Shown: piece by piece, positions 33,093 through 42,858 of the stretch | How the letters are laid out: every line of letters begins with the position of its first letter | Position numbering within the stretch: position 1 is the first letter of the stretch | Origin: Phyllostachys edulis | Lineage: Eukaryota; Streptophyta; Magnoliopsida; Poales; Poaceae | NCBI GenBank assembly: GCA_036346405.1 | Contig: CM070567.1 | Location: 48,223,633 to 48,287,632 of the forward strand | Reading direction: 5' to 3' | DNA length: 64,000 bases | Notes under the pieces: generated by a model | Seen by the model: the letters and a program-made list of their open reading frames with translations, nothing else | Database searches by the model: none | Told to the model about the DNA's origin: nothing | Position numbers and translations under genes: made by a program

Positions 33093-35091
33093 CAGGGGCG
33101 AATCCAATGGGTAGGCTTCATCAGGCTGAAGCCTGCCCTCCACCGGTACCCGAACACCCCCCCCCACCCGGACCCAAATTCAACCTCCGGCCGGCGGCGC
33201 CCATGGCTGTGTGACTTGCATCAAAGAAGAAGAACAAGCGGGAGGCCAGAAGAAGAAACAGGAGCAAAAGCGTCTAGGCCTTGCGGCTTGCCCAGGCCCA
33301 ACTCACGCCCGTCCACCGCCCATGTCCCCATCGGTCCCACATGGCAGTGAGGCAGTCCCACTCCCACCTCATGTTCCCCTGTGGCCATTCCCGTGTTCAC
33401 CAAATCCCCAATCGATTCCCCAAATCCTGACCCTAATCGATTCCCCATTTCCCCAATCAATTGAGCTCACCTGAGGTCGGGCTGGGGCGGAGAGCCACCG
33501 CGGTCCGCGATGCTACCGAGTGCCGGTAGCCAGAGGCCAGAGCCCAGAGGAGGCCCGAGAGGGAGGCCGACTGGCGGAGGCAGAGAGCCGGGTGGTCGAG
33601 TGGGAGAGGGCGGCTGGAGGGGGAGTCGGAGTAGATCTGGGCATTTGGTGTGGGAGCCGGTCCAACAAGAGCCCGGAGGCCGAAGGAGGAGGAGGAGGGT
33701 AGGAGCAGGAGCGCTGAGGGCCAACCGCGTGCATGACAGCGTGAGGGAGGGGGAACCGCTGAGGGCCGTGCCGCCGGGGAAGGTATTTGTTGATTTGGGT
33801 GTGGTCGTGTGCCCATGTGGGTGTGGCGCCGTGGTGGCCGAATGGCCACTGGCTGGGCCGCTAAGGCTTGACCGCCTAAGGGTGAGGGATGAGGGCATGA
33901 CTGCATGAGTGCGAGTGCCTGAGTGTGCCGCTGAGGGTGAGGGACTAAGGGATGAGGGCATCTGGGCATGAGCCACTGAGTGCCTGAGTGAGCTAGTGTG
34001 AGCTGATCAACTGAGTGAGCCAGTGGAATTCATATTGTCATCTGCAGCAGATCTGCTATTGAAGCTGAAACATGAGGAATTGAAGATTGAAGTGTGAAGC
34101 CTCTCCTCTGACTACACTGGTATACCGTACACTCAGAACTCATTGCTCAATTAGTTGATTAGCAATTTGTTAGAATATAGTGTGGTATTGTGATATATAT
34201 ACTCAATTAGCAATTAATTCATAGGTTTGCAATAATGGAGAAACAAATGTTGCATAATTAGTGGTATAGTTCTTTTATTTTGAATGTTCATGATCATTTA
34301 ATTACAATTTGCTATTGTATCACTAATTTTTCTAATTTTAATGTACATGTTGTTATCCACTGGAACCATATTTACATATTTTGGGAATGCTCTTTCCATC
34401 AGCGAGGTACCTTCCGTGTATTTCTCTTTTTTTTTTTACTTTCCATTAGTGGAGTGGGGATCTGGATGAGGTATGAGGTCGGAACTTGTCAATTTGGTGA
34501 CAGGTTTATCATCCAGTTCTTCTTATCAGTCTCTCTCTTCAACTAGTGTTTTACAGAAGCTACTAGGGGGCATTGTTTGTCTTGAAGTCAAGAATGGTAT
34601 TAAGATGCTGCAATTGTTACAGTAAATGCTTTAAGTTTTCTTAAAAAAGAAATTTGGAGTTGCCAGACAAAAATATCTATTAATGAGTAGCATGGTGTTG
34701 CTTTGAAGTACCCAAAATGGTTTTTTTATTGACTGGTCTTTCTGCTTGCGTTAAGAATGATCTGACAAACTATAAGTGGCACTCCCGTCTCTTTAATATG
34801 GAAAGATAGCTACCCTGGGGTGGAAATTGATTTTTCAATGTTCATGATTTGCTATTGTATCACTATTTTTTCTAATTCCGATGTACAGGTTGTTATCCAC
34901 TGGAATCATATTTACATGTTTTGATGATGAATTTTCCATTAGCGAGATACCTTCATTGTATTTCTCTTTTTTTCTTTGCTTTTATTTATGTATGAATTTG
35001 ATTGCACAAGAATGCAAAACTATGTTTATTACAAATTAGTTTAGTCGAGACCTTCATTCCACCCTCCTTTTTCATCTTGGATTCGCCACTG
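33093..35091. mobile_element. Non-autonomous hAT-like transposon, 1999 bp
   Basis: The left end is CAGGGGCGAATCCAA and the right end in reverse complement is CAGTGGCGAATCCAA (14 of 15 match). Flanks are ACGCCGAG (33085-33092) and ACACCGAG (35092-35099), an 8-bp target duplication with one difference. The left third is GC-rich with short TGAGGG(A)TGAGGGCAT repeats near 33890-33965. The right two thirds are AT-rich. No transposase sequence is visible. GC-rich ORFs inside (33457-33976 minus, 33510-33908 plus) overlap in many frames and are not convincing genes. Confidence 0.9.
34283..34985 (+). repeat. Internal duplication of about 150 bp within the hAT-like element
   Basis: The segments 34283-34438 and about 34838-34985 are similar throughout: both run from TTCATGAT, through TTGCTATTGTATCACTA and TTGTTATCCACTGGAA, to GTATTTCTCTTTTTTT. 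They are about 555 bp apart in the same orientation. Confidence 0.8.
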
Positions 35092-35263
35092 ACACCGAGC
35101 AATCCAACAGCTCAAGGAAGCCCAGCAACCTGACTGAAGATGCATGTGATCAGTGTCTGTACTCAACTCTTCAACCACAAGCGGCTGAGCAAGTGCAGCA
35201 GCAAGCTGCGAACCGTCCGCAGCTCGACCTGAATGCTGGTCCAGAAGATCATGAAGAATGAAG
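35092..35263 (+). pseudogene. 3' end of the interrupted host gene, C-terminal LDLN motif
   Basis: Continuing the frame from before the transposon, the sequence reads QSNSSRKPSNLTEDACDQ, later AAEQVQQQAANRPQLDLN, and stops at TGA (about 35261-35263). LDLN close to the C-terminus is an EAR-type repression motif (LxLxL or LDLN), as used by plant transcriptional repressors to bind TOPLESS. The protein family was not recognised. The following 300-400 bp look like a 3' UTR. Confidence 0.4.
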
Positions 35264-36086
35264 AACCTGACCTGAAGTAAGGAAGCAGACCTAGACCTGA
35301 CCTGAAGTGAAAACAATTTCTCATTTTGATACCGAAGTGGTGAACTTCTTTCACCTCAATTTTTGAAGGGAAACAGTAGGAAAGAATTTCTTGTAGTTGA
35401 GATTATTTGAGGATTTTTCTCACATGGTTGTGTGTTGGAGTTGCAAGGTACCTAGAGTAGTTTATTTTAGGCATGTTAATGTGACGTTGTGCTTTTGATG
35501 ATATAGTGCAGGTAGATGAATTCTATGCCTGACACAAGTAAGTTTGGATTTCATGCTTGACATGATTTTCAGTTTCATTGTTGCTTGTAGGGGTTCTTTA
35601 CTTCATTGTTGAGTGGTTCTTGATATGACTTACTTGTTCTGGAATCCACAGTGTGCCTAAGTGCTAAGTGTTCCAACCTCATTGTTTAAGCTTAATTGAT
35701 TTCTTTCCCAAACGATAACTCGGATTTCCATAACAAGAACGGAAATAAAATACAGAGTTTAGAGTTTCTCCACACCACCTGAAACGACAAGAACCAAAAC
35801 CACAGCTTTACGTACTGGAATCTGGAAGAGAGCACCAAGCAAACTCTCCAGTATAACTGTGATTTTGGACATTCACGCTGCGCAACCCCAAAAGTAGTTC
35901 ACTCCTTGTAAACACGAGTAAAGCAGCACGCAGACTGGGAAGACAAAAAACAACTACATTACAGAGACTATTGAGATCAACGACCACGGGACAGAGGACA
36001 AACAACCAGCCACCTTGATCTATTTTTCCATCAGCGCCCGACTAACATCATGAGCTTTTAGGCCACTTCCGGACTCGTTGTCCCCC
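35264..36086. other. Non-coding stretch, 3' UTR-like then unassigned
   Basis: AT-rich to about 35700. A 32-bp stretch at 35670-35701 recurs imperfectly at 39644-39675. From 35703 the sequence is unassigned; a 66-codon minus-strand frame (36005-35808) has no recognised similarity. It ends with the LINE target copy GACTCGTTGTCCCCC (36072-36086). Confidence 0.5.
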
Positions 36087-39000
36087 ACTGCCCCCTGCTG
36101 TTATCCACAGCCTTCTTGTTGGGAGCCAAAAAACACTTTCATTTCGCTCCTTCTGGACAAGGGTCGAAAGGTTCCAAGCAGCAGTTTCTGTGGCATGGAA
36201 GTGTGACAACATGCGAGCAGATCATATGCGATGCCTCAATACCCTTCTCACAACAACATGTGCCTTGCAAAGCTGGAGCCAACACCAGTGCGGTAGCATG
36301 CGCCAACAAATCGGGATGGCAAAGGAACTACTCTATCGTTTTGATTTGGCTGAGGAAACACAGTTACTCTCTTCTTGGGAGTGCTGGTTCAGGATGGAGC
36401 TCAAAAGGAAAATGCTAGGTTTGTGCTCCTTCGAATGAACGATTGCACATCAAAGGTCGCGTATCAGGTGGCTACGGGAAGGAGACGCGAACACACGCTT
36501 CTTCCACCTGCATGCGAATCACCGTCGGCGCTGAAACTTCATCGCGAGTCTAAAGGTCGCCGATTCCTGGGTGCACAATCAGAAAGGGTTGGAAGGGGTT
36601 TTCCACGACCACTTCGTCAAGCTCATTGGCAAGTCGATCGCCCGTGCACATTCCCTAGACCTGAACTTCATCAAAGTATCGTCTCATGACCTCCGGGAGC
36701 TGGAAGCTGGCTTCACCGAAGAGGAGGTTTGGGAAGCAATCAAGTGCATGCCCTCCGAGAAGGCACCGGGTCCTGATGGTTTCAATGCACTTTTGTATCA
36801 GTGCTATTGGGACATCACCAAGCAAGATATCATGTCGGCCTTTCAAGCCCTTGTTGTCTTAGCAGGGAAAATTTTCCATTTTCTCAACCGGGCGTTGTTA
36901 ACTCTATTGCCAAAGAAATAAAAACAATCAGCTCAGGACGCCAATGACTACCGGCCCATCAGCCTTCTCCACAGCTTCGCCAAAATTTTCTCTAAAGTGC
37001 TTGCCCGAAGGCTCACATTGGTACTACCAAAGTTAGTAGCACCAAACCAATATGCATTCATCAAAGCATGCTCCATACAAAGACAATTTCTTTCTGGTCA
37101 GGCAATCCGCTCGTCTATTGTACCAACAAAAAAACCGGCCTTCCTGTTCAAACTCGACATCGCTCAAGCTTTCGATTCAATGTCCTGGCATTTCCTGTTG
37201 AGAATTCTGTGACACAAAGGTTTTGGCCTAAGGTGGTGTACTTGGCTAAGCATCATGCTTAGGTCTTCGTCCACTAGAGTTATAGTAAATGGCCAACCAG
37301 GGAGGCCGGTCTGGAATGGTCGCGATCTTCGCTGGGGGGGGATCCTTTATCTTCGATGTTGTTCATCCTTGCTATGGATGTCCTCAATAATCTGATTCTC
37401 ACAGCGGAAAACGCAGCTCTGCTACAACCAATCTGAGGGCTCCAAGGATTACCACACCGCCTCTCTTTGTGCAGATGATGCGGTGGTGTTCCTCACTCCA
37501 GTCACAACAAACCTGCTTACTATCAAAGAAATTCTACAAAATTTTAGTGAGGCACCAGGCCTACAAACCAACCTGGCCAAGAGCTCCTTCTCGCCAATTT
37601 GTTGCAACAACCAAGAAATTCAGCTCATCACCGACAGTCTGCACTGCAACATCACCCCTTCCCTTGCAAATATCTTGGCTTGCCCCTCACCCTGTGAAAG
37701 CTACCAAGAGCATATTTCCAACCTCTTTTGGATAAGGTCGCCAACCGTCTGCAAGCTTGGCAGGCCACCATGCTATCACAAGTGGGGCGGCTAGTTTTGG
37801 TTAGGACAGTGCTGTCGGCCATGCTGGTATACAGTTTCATGACCCTCGACCCCCCACTCTCAGTAATTAAAGAATTTGATAAAAGACATTGAGCATTCCT
37901 TTGGAAAGGATCTCAAAGTGTGGTGGGAGGAAATTGCTTAGTGGCTTGGTCCACAGTTTGCTATCCTCTCCACCTAAAGGGGGGGGGGGCTCATCTTGCA
38001 CAATCTGGTCATGCTAGGACGGGCCTTGCGCATCCGATGGCAATGGTTGCAAAGGACTTGGTCAGCAAGGCCTTGGGGGAGGCACCACACCCAAACCAGC
38101 CGGGCGAAGGAAGCCATGTTCAATGCTTCGATCTCGGTCATAGTTGGGAATGACAAAAAAATCCTTGTTCTAGGAAGACCGCTGGTTGGACGGTCGCTCA
38201 ATCCTTGGCATGGCACTATTAATTTCTAAGATGGTCAAGCAATCGATCCGAAAAAAAAGGACAGTAGCTCAAGCCCTTACAAATGACACTTGGATCTCAG
38301 ACATATCGGGTCAGCCAGGAGCTCAAAGCATTTTTGAATCCATCCGACTTTGGAACAAGTTGCAACCGATCCGGCTTGAACAGGGAGATGCAGACTCGAT
38401 TATTTGGCATTGGGAACCCTCGGGTCGCTACTCGTCTAAATCAGCTTACAAGGCCTTCTTCTTAGGATTTCACAGGTTTTCGTGTGCCGAGGCCATCTCG
38501 AAAGCTCATGCACTTCTTAAATGTAAAATCTTCATTTGGTTAGCAATCCGTCGACACTACTAGACGATCGATCGCCTCCAACGTCGAGGATTGCCAAATC
38601 AAGGCGTTTGCGTCATCTGTGGGCTTCGGCAAGAGACAATAAACCACCTTCTAGTAGGATGTGCGGTGACTGTGCAAGTATGGGTAAGGGTTCTAATTCA
38701 GGTCGGCTCGCCTTGTGCCATACTGATTGGCCAGCCAACCTTGCAAGATCACTGGATTGCTGCTTGGAAGTCTGCACCAAAGCAGCGAAGAAAGGAGACC
38801 GACTCATAAATCATACTCATTTCTTGGGTCATCTGGAAGGAACGCAATCAAAGGATTTTCAATAATGTCGTTGCAACTAGTGATTAGCTTATCCAAGGTA
38901 TACCCGACGAACACTGCCAATGGCACATGGCGGCTGGCACTGGTTTGGAGATACCTAGGCGGTAGGATTAGTTCTCCTTTTCACTGTTCCCCGTCATACA

Positions 39001-39151
39001 TTTTTCGGGTTTCTGGCTCCTTTCTTCTATTCTGCCCAGCTCTCACCTCCCCTCTAGGCTAATGTAACCTGTAACTACAGTGTGTGTTTGGTTTCTCTCT
39101 CGACTTAATAGAATGATGTGCAAAGCTTTTGCACATCCTTAAGAAAAAAAA
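36087..39151 (+). mobile_element. 5'-truncated L1-type LINE
   Basis: A retrotransposon without LTRs encoding L1-like ORF2 remnants. It ends with GCACATCCTTAAGAAAAAAAA (about 39131-39151). Flanks are GACTCGTTGTCCCCC (36072-36086) and GACTCGTTGCCCCCC (39152-39166), a 15-bp target duplication with one difference. ORF1 and most of the endonuclease are absent, as expected for 5' truncation during target-primed reverse transcription. Confidence 0.92.
36116..38890 (+). pseudogene. LINE ORF2 remnant (linker, RT, zinc-finger C-terminus)
   Basis: The order is a linker block (WLREGDANTRFFHLHANH near 36465-36520), then the RT fingers (FTEEEVWEAIKCMPSEKAPG with PGPDGF at about 36765), DYRPISLLHSFAKIFSKVLA (about 36945) and FKLDIAQAFDSMSW (about 37147). 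The catalytic Asp pair is in ADDAVVFLTP near 37471-37500. Then comes the C-terminal zf-RVT region (YSSKSAYKAFF, then FIWLAIRRHY, and CVICGLRQETINHLLVGC near 38600-38665). Several stops and frameshifts separate these, for example TAA at about 36919 and TAG at 38562. It is inactive. Confidence 0.9.
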
Positions 39152-39166
39152 GACTCGTTGCCCCCC

Positions 39167-40260
39167 TCCATCTTCTAGCAACAAAGTCGAGTTGGTTCCA
39201 GCGTCCTGCCTATTTGCTCCACCATCATATTTCATATTACCTATATTAATAGCCGGTGGAAAGGGCCTCTCCCGGCGACAGGAAAAGCTCTGTCGTCTGA
39301 TCGCTCTGAACGCGCGCTCGCGATCGCCTGATCTGAGCTCCTGCTACTGAAGCCGCGGTCTTCTGCGCGCTCACGTCGCCTTGAACGCCGCCTGCTCAAT
39401 CGCATCGCGCTTCGCGCGCTTGTTGGTCGCGCAGCCACGTCGCCCGACCTGCCGCGCCCGTCCGATCGCCTACGCGCGTGTCTTGCGACCACCCGATTCC
39501 ATCAGCCCCGCTTCGTGGGAGTGGGCTTCGCTCCTTCGGCCCACGCCAGCCAGGCAAAACGACCCGCGTCTAACGGCGCGGGTGATCTTCCTAGTCAATA
39601 ATAATGGAGGAAGACAATGCAAAAACTACAGTTTCTACATGGTGTTTCAATCTCATTGTTTAAGATTAATTGATTGGTTTGTCCACACATGGGTTGATAT
39701 AAAGCTCTAATCATTTGTTGGTACCTAAATTGAGCTCGATCCAAACAACTTTTCCCACAACAACTTGCTACTCTCAAATCAACTTAAAAATTCAGCTTTA
39801 CATTAGAAACTTACCAGATTTCCCCTACTGTGGCATCCAGGTACGGATTAACTTGTAACTTCTAGTTTTTCTCTATTAGGAGTAATATGGAGCTTACGGA
39901 AAGAGGCTACAGATAAATAGACAGATATAAAAAGATTATACATTAGACATCATATTAGGTCGCACACGTACACTCTACTCCCCACAAAATATTGGAAATA
40001 AATACACCTATTACAGTATGTACAATTAAGAAAAATGAAAAAGATAACCCTAAGTTAACATCATGGTAGTAAAACTGTAAAAAGATAAAAGGACGAGCTC
40101 GCGTATTGCCCCGTGATCGTGTCACGTGTGCGTCGTATGCCTTGCAATCGAAAAATAAAAACAAAACATGCAGCCTGCAGCGGCGAGCTAGCACACGCCA
40201 CGGACCCACGGTTCATAGGTAGGTGTCCTCCGCTCCGCGTAATCCGCTAGTCCGTAGATA
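39167..40260. other. Intergenic; GC-rich 39250-39590, otherwise AT-rich
   Basis: The GC-rich part (GCGCGC, CGATCGCC motifs) has overlapping open frames in several phases without recognisable similarity. The rest has no ORF. The second copy of the 32-bp direct repeat is at 39644-39675. Confidence 0.5.
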
Positions 40261-40451
40261 GATTGGCATCACGAAAAGGAAACAGCAGCGATCCCGTTCG
40301 GAATCCAAACGAACGCATCGGAGGGAGAGAGATCGACGGGATATTTTCCTTTTTTTTTCAAAAAAAAAAGCAGAGGGGTAGCCTTCCGTGTTGTCCGCCG
40401 TCCCGTTCCGAGTCCGACTCCGGTTGCATCGCGATCTACTCGAAGCGTCTC

Positions 40452-40459
40452 TATAAATA
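40452..40459 (+). promoter_or_regulatory. TATA box of the MGQCCS gene copy 1
   Basis: TATAAATA in the context CTCTATAAATATAGCAG, followed by a GC-rich leader (CATCTTCTCGGGTCTC). This is a typical grass Pol II promoter, with a start site expected near 40485. A T10-C-A10 hairpin-like tract lies about 80 bp upstream (40349-40370). Confidence 0.7.
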
Positions 40460-40484
40460 TAGCAGCTACGGCCGGGGCTTTTCC

Positions 40485-41130
40485 TCGGCTTTTCTATCCG
40501 CGTCTCTCCATCTTCTCGGGTCTCGTTTCCGCGGCCAGAGCCCAGCGATACATCCTCGACACGTCGACGAGTTTGGAGTTCGCCGATCTAATCAATCGTC
40601 GGAGTTCGTCGATTATATAGCGAGTTCCTGGGGTTCTAGTAGAGGCTGTGGTTCCGAGCGTGAGGTGTCTGCTTCCTCTTATTTTCCGGTTCTTGAAGTG
40701 GCCACGGCCGCCGGAAGGTGCGCACGATTTCCTCGTCTGTTTTAGCATCTTCTTATTTTCAATATTTATTTTCCTACTGTCTTGAGTTTCTGTTCTTGTT
40801 GGTATGTGCCTGCTTGTGCTCTGTTTCATGCGGTGGGATGTATGATTGCTTAATGATTTCTTAGTCGACGTAGTCTGGTATGGGTTAGAGCCTAGTAGGA
40901 GGTTGATTTCTCGGTGGGGAACTGGGGATCGGCCTGGGGTGGCCGGGTGATCACTACTCACCGATGGCGTTGTGGCAAACTGAGACTCTTGCAACATTGG
41001 GGGATTGAAGTGGAAGCATGGGGCAGTGCTGTTCGGAGGGGGGCTCTACTGCTCGTGTTGTCGCCATGGAGTCACAGGCTACGTCTCCTTCTCATGCTTT
41101 TTGGAGCACTCCGGAAAGGATATATGATTT
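40485..41130 (+). pseudogene. 5' end of an unrecognised gene (leader, intron, MGQCCS exon), copy 1
   Basis: A non-coding first exon probably runs from about 40485 to a GAAG/GTGCGC donor near 40717. An intron-like T-rich stretch follows. The coding start is ATG 41018 (MGQCCSEGGSTARVVAMES). Gly2 with Cys4-Cys5 is a typical N-myristoylation plus S-acylation start, suggesting a membrane-tethered signalling protein, but the family was not recognised. The exon is broken at 41130 by a hAT element and continues at 42171 with a donor-like AG/GTGGCA near 42187. A decayed second copy of this whole region is at about 56270-58075. No later exons were found here, so this is either a gene fragment or a disrupted gene. 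Confidence 0.5.
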
Positions 41131-42170
41131 CAGTGGCGAACCAGGAATTTTGAAGACCAGGGCGAGGGCTGACCTGCTGTACTGGCTGGATGGCTCGCCG
41201 CGCCGCACTGAGTCTCAGCCCCTGCCGGCGCCGCACCTCAGCCTCTGCCCGCGACGTGCCTCAGCGCTCTCCCGCACCGCAGCCTCTGCGCCGAGCCATG
41301 GTAGTCGACTAGTTGGTGTCTCACCGTCCCTGCGCCGCAGCCCCTACGCTGCGCCTCAGTGCTCGCTTGCGCCTACGCTGCAGGCTGCAGCTCGCCTTCC
41401 CTTGCCACCAGCAACTGCAGCAAGCCTGGCCACTGGAATTTATATTGCACACCGTAATCCACGATGTGTAGGCGGCTACTCCCCGCCACGGCATTGTAGA
41501 TGGTCTTGATGGAGAAGGCGAAGTTCACCTTCTCGAAGCAACAGGCTGCCATGAACAGTTTGTAGGCCTTGAGTATCTCCACGATGAGACGCGCTTCGCC
41601 ATGAGCGATTGGTAGACCTGACTCCCTGTGCCTGCAAGCCGCGCCTCCAAACCCTCAGCGAAACAATGCGCCAGCCTCTGCACGGCGTCCCCCCCTCAGC
41701 GTGGAGTGTTGCTTGTCTACTTGATCTGCTTCATCAGCTCGTTCACGCTCCGGCGATCGCCCGTGGCCACCGCCTGTGCACAATGGATGAGCAGGGTGCG
41801 CAAATCAACCACCCCGATTGCGCCCTGACTACCCCGCGCCACCTTTCCGGTGTCCTTCCTGCTGTTCTTCTCAGCCTTGGTGCCCATGGCGATGCGCAGG
41901 TCCTCGATCCCCTTCATGATTATCTCGTACCCGTGGAGCATTATTTCGTCGAACATCTCATGGGCGCTAGTTTCCTCCTGCTCTGGCATCATCAGCTTGT
42001 TGTTCCTGCGGGTCTCAACCTCCATGTCGTGCCTGTTCTTGCGGCAGAGTGCCTGTTCTTGCGGCCCCTGCAATTACCGCCCAGGGGCGCCGTGGGGGGA
42101 TGGGGGTCCACCCGGCTCGGGAGACCAGGGGCAGTCGCCCCCAACTTGCCCCGGGGTGGTTTCGCCACTG
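41131..42170. mobile_element. hAT-like element carrying an antisense GRAS gene fragment
   Basis: The left end is CAGTGGCGAACCAGGAAT and the right end in reverse complement is CAGTGGCGAAACCACCCC. Flanks are TATGATTT (41123-41130) and TATGATTC (42171-42178), a 7-of-8 target duplication. The second copy of the host region (about 56700-56725) lacks any insertion at this point, an empty site. The left 250 bp are related to the element at 56959-57763. The interior (41403-42073) is a captured GRAS gene segment on the minus strand. No transposase. Confidence 0.92.
41403..42073 (-). pseudogene. Captured GRAS transcription factor fragment (SCL9/SCL14-like)
   Basis: The minus-strand frame 42073-41717 encodes a linker and the leucine heptad repeat I of GRAS proteins: VVDLRTLLIHCAQAVA, then DRRSVNELMKQIK. 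Further left, after frame changes, RLAHCFAEGLEARLAGTGSQ is readable, then LKAYKLFMAACCFEKVNFAF and the VHIID region LHIVDYGVQYKFQWPGLL (41582-41410). These are in the correct GRAS order. The segment covers the N-terminal linker to VHIID; the PFYRE and SAW parts are absent. A 22-bp direct repeat (GTGCCTGTTCTTGCGGC twice near 42027-42065) marks the upstream capture joint. The orientation is opposite to the interrupted host gene. Confidence 0.9.
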
Positions 42171-42858
42171 TATGATTCCATTCGTAGGTGGCACACTGCC
42201 CACCATGGATGATGTTTTGTTGCCTTTTCTAGTTCGAGAATGGGGATGCATGATGCCAGTTGTTTTGGAGATTCAACCGATTGGATTACTTATCCTTGTC
42301 CATTCGGATGGCTTCAATGAAGTTGGAGAGGAGAGGGTTGTGTGCATTGATGATTAGCTAGATTTGCTATTGATTTTGTGGAATATGATGGGGGTGGTGA
42401 TGTTTGCTATTGATATTGTGATCCATCATGTAGGTGATCTTCAATCCTATATGGTAATTTTAGGTCACTTGTCATTTTTCCCTTATATCGATATGGTTAG
42501 TATAGTAATGACATAGAGTAGGATTTACCGCTAAAGGACTCTACTGTGGGTGGATATTTACTTCCACATTGTGACTAATGTGACATAGATGAAAGGAGAC
42601 TCTAGCATTAGCATTATATATATATATATATATAAGCACAAATGAATATTAAGCTTAAAGTTGTCGCTAGTGTCGAGAGGTTTATTTAAATTTAACCACC
42701 ATGCGAATATGCTTTATGCTTAACTAGAGATTGCATGATTTGCAAATACGATGAACAGTTAAAAACAACATAACTAATGTTTTTGTTCTATTAGTTTGCC
42801 TTTTGGTAAGGAGTTTTTGGGTTTAGCTAGTTTGTACCCAAGATTTTCCTTTGTTTTG
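42171..42858 (+). other. Continuation of MGQCCS gene copy 1, then intergenic
   Basis: 42171-42560 aligns with 56722-56950 and 57990-58075 in the second copy (shared GCTTCAATGAAGT and GAGTAGGATTT..CTAAAGGA landmarks). It has no clear coding pattern and is probably intronic. A (TA)n run of about 10 units lies near 42614-42634. Confidence 0.55.

Noticed and set aside
33457..33976. Two overlapping minus-strand frames of about 170 codons
   Set aside because: GC-rich, Pro/Ser/Arg-biased translations in several phases inside a hAT-like element; no motif.
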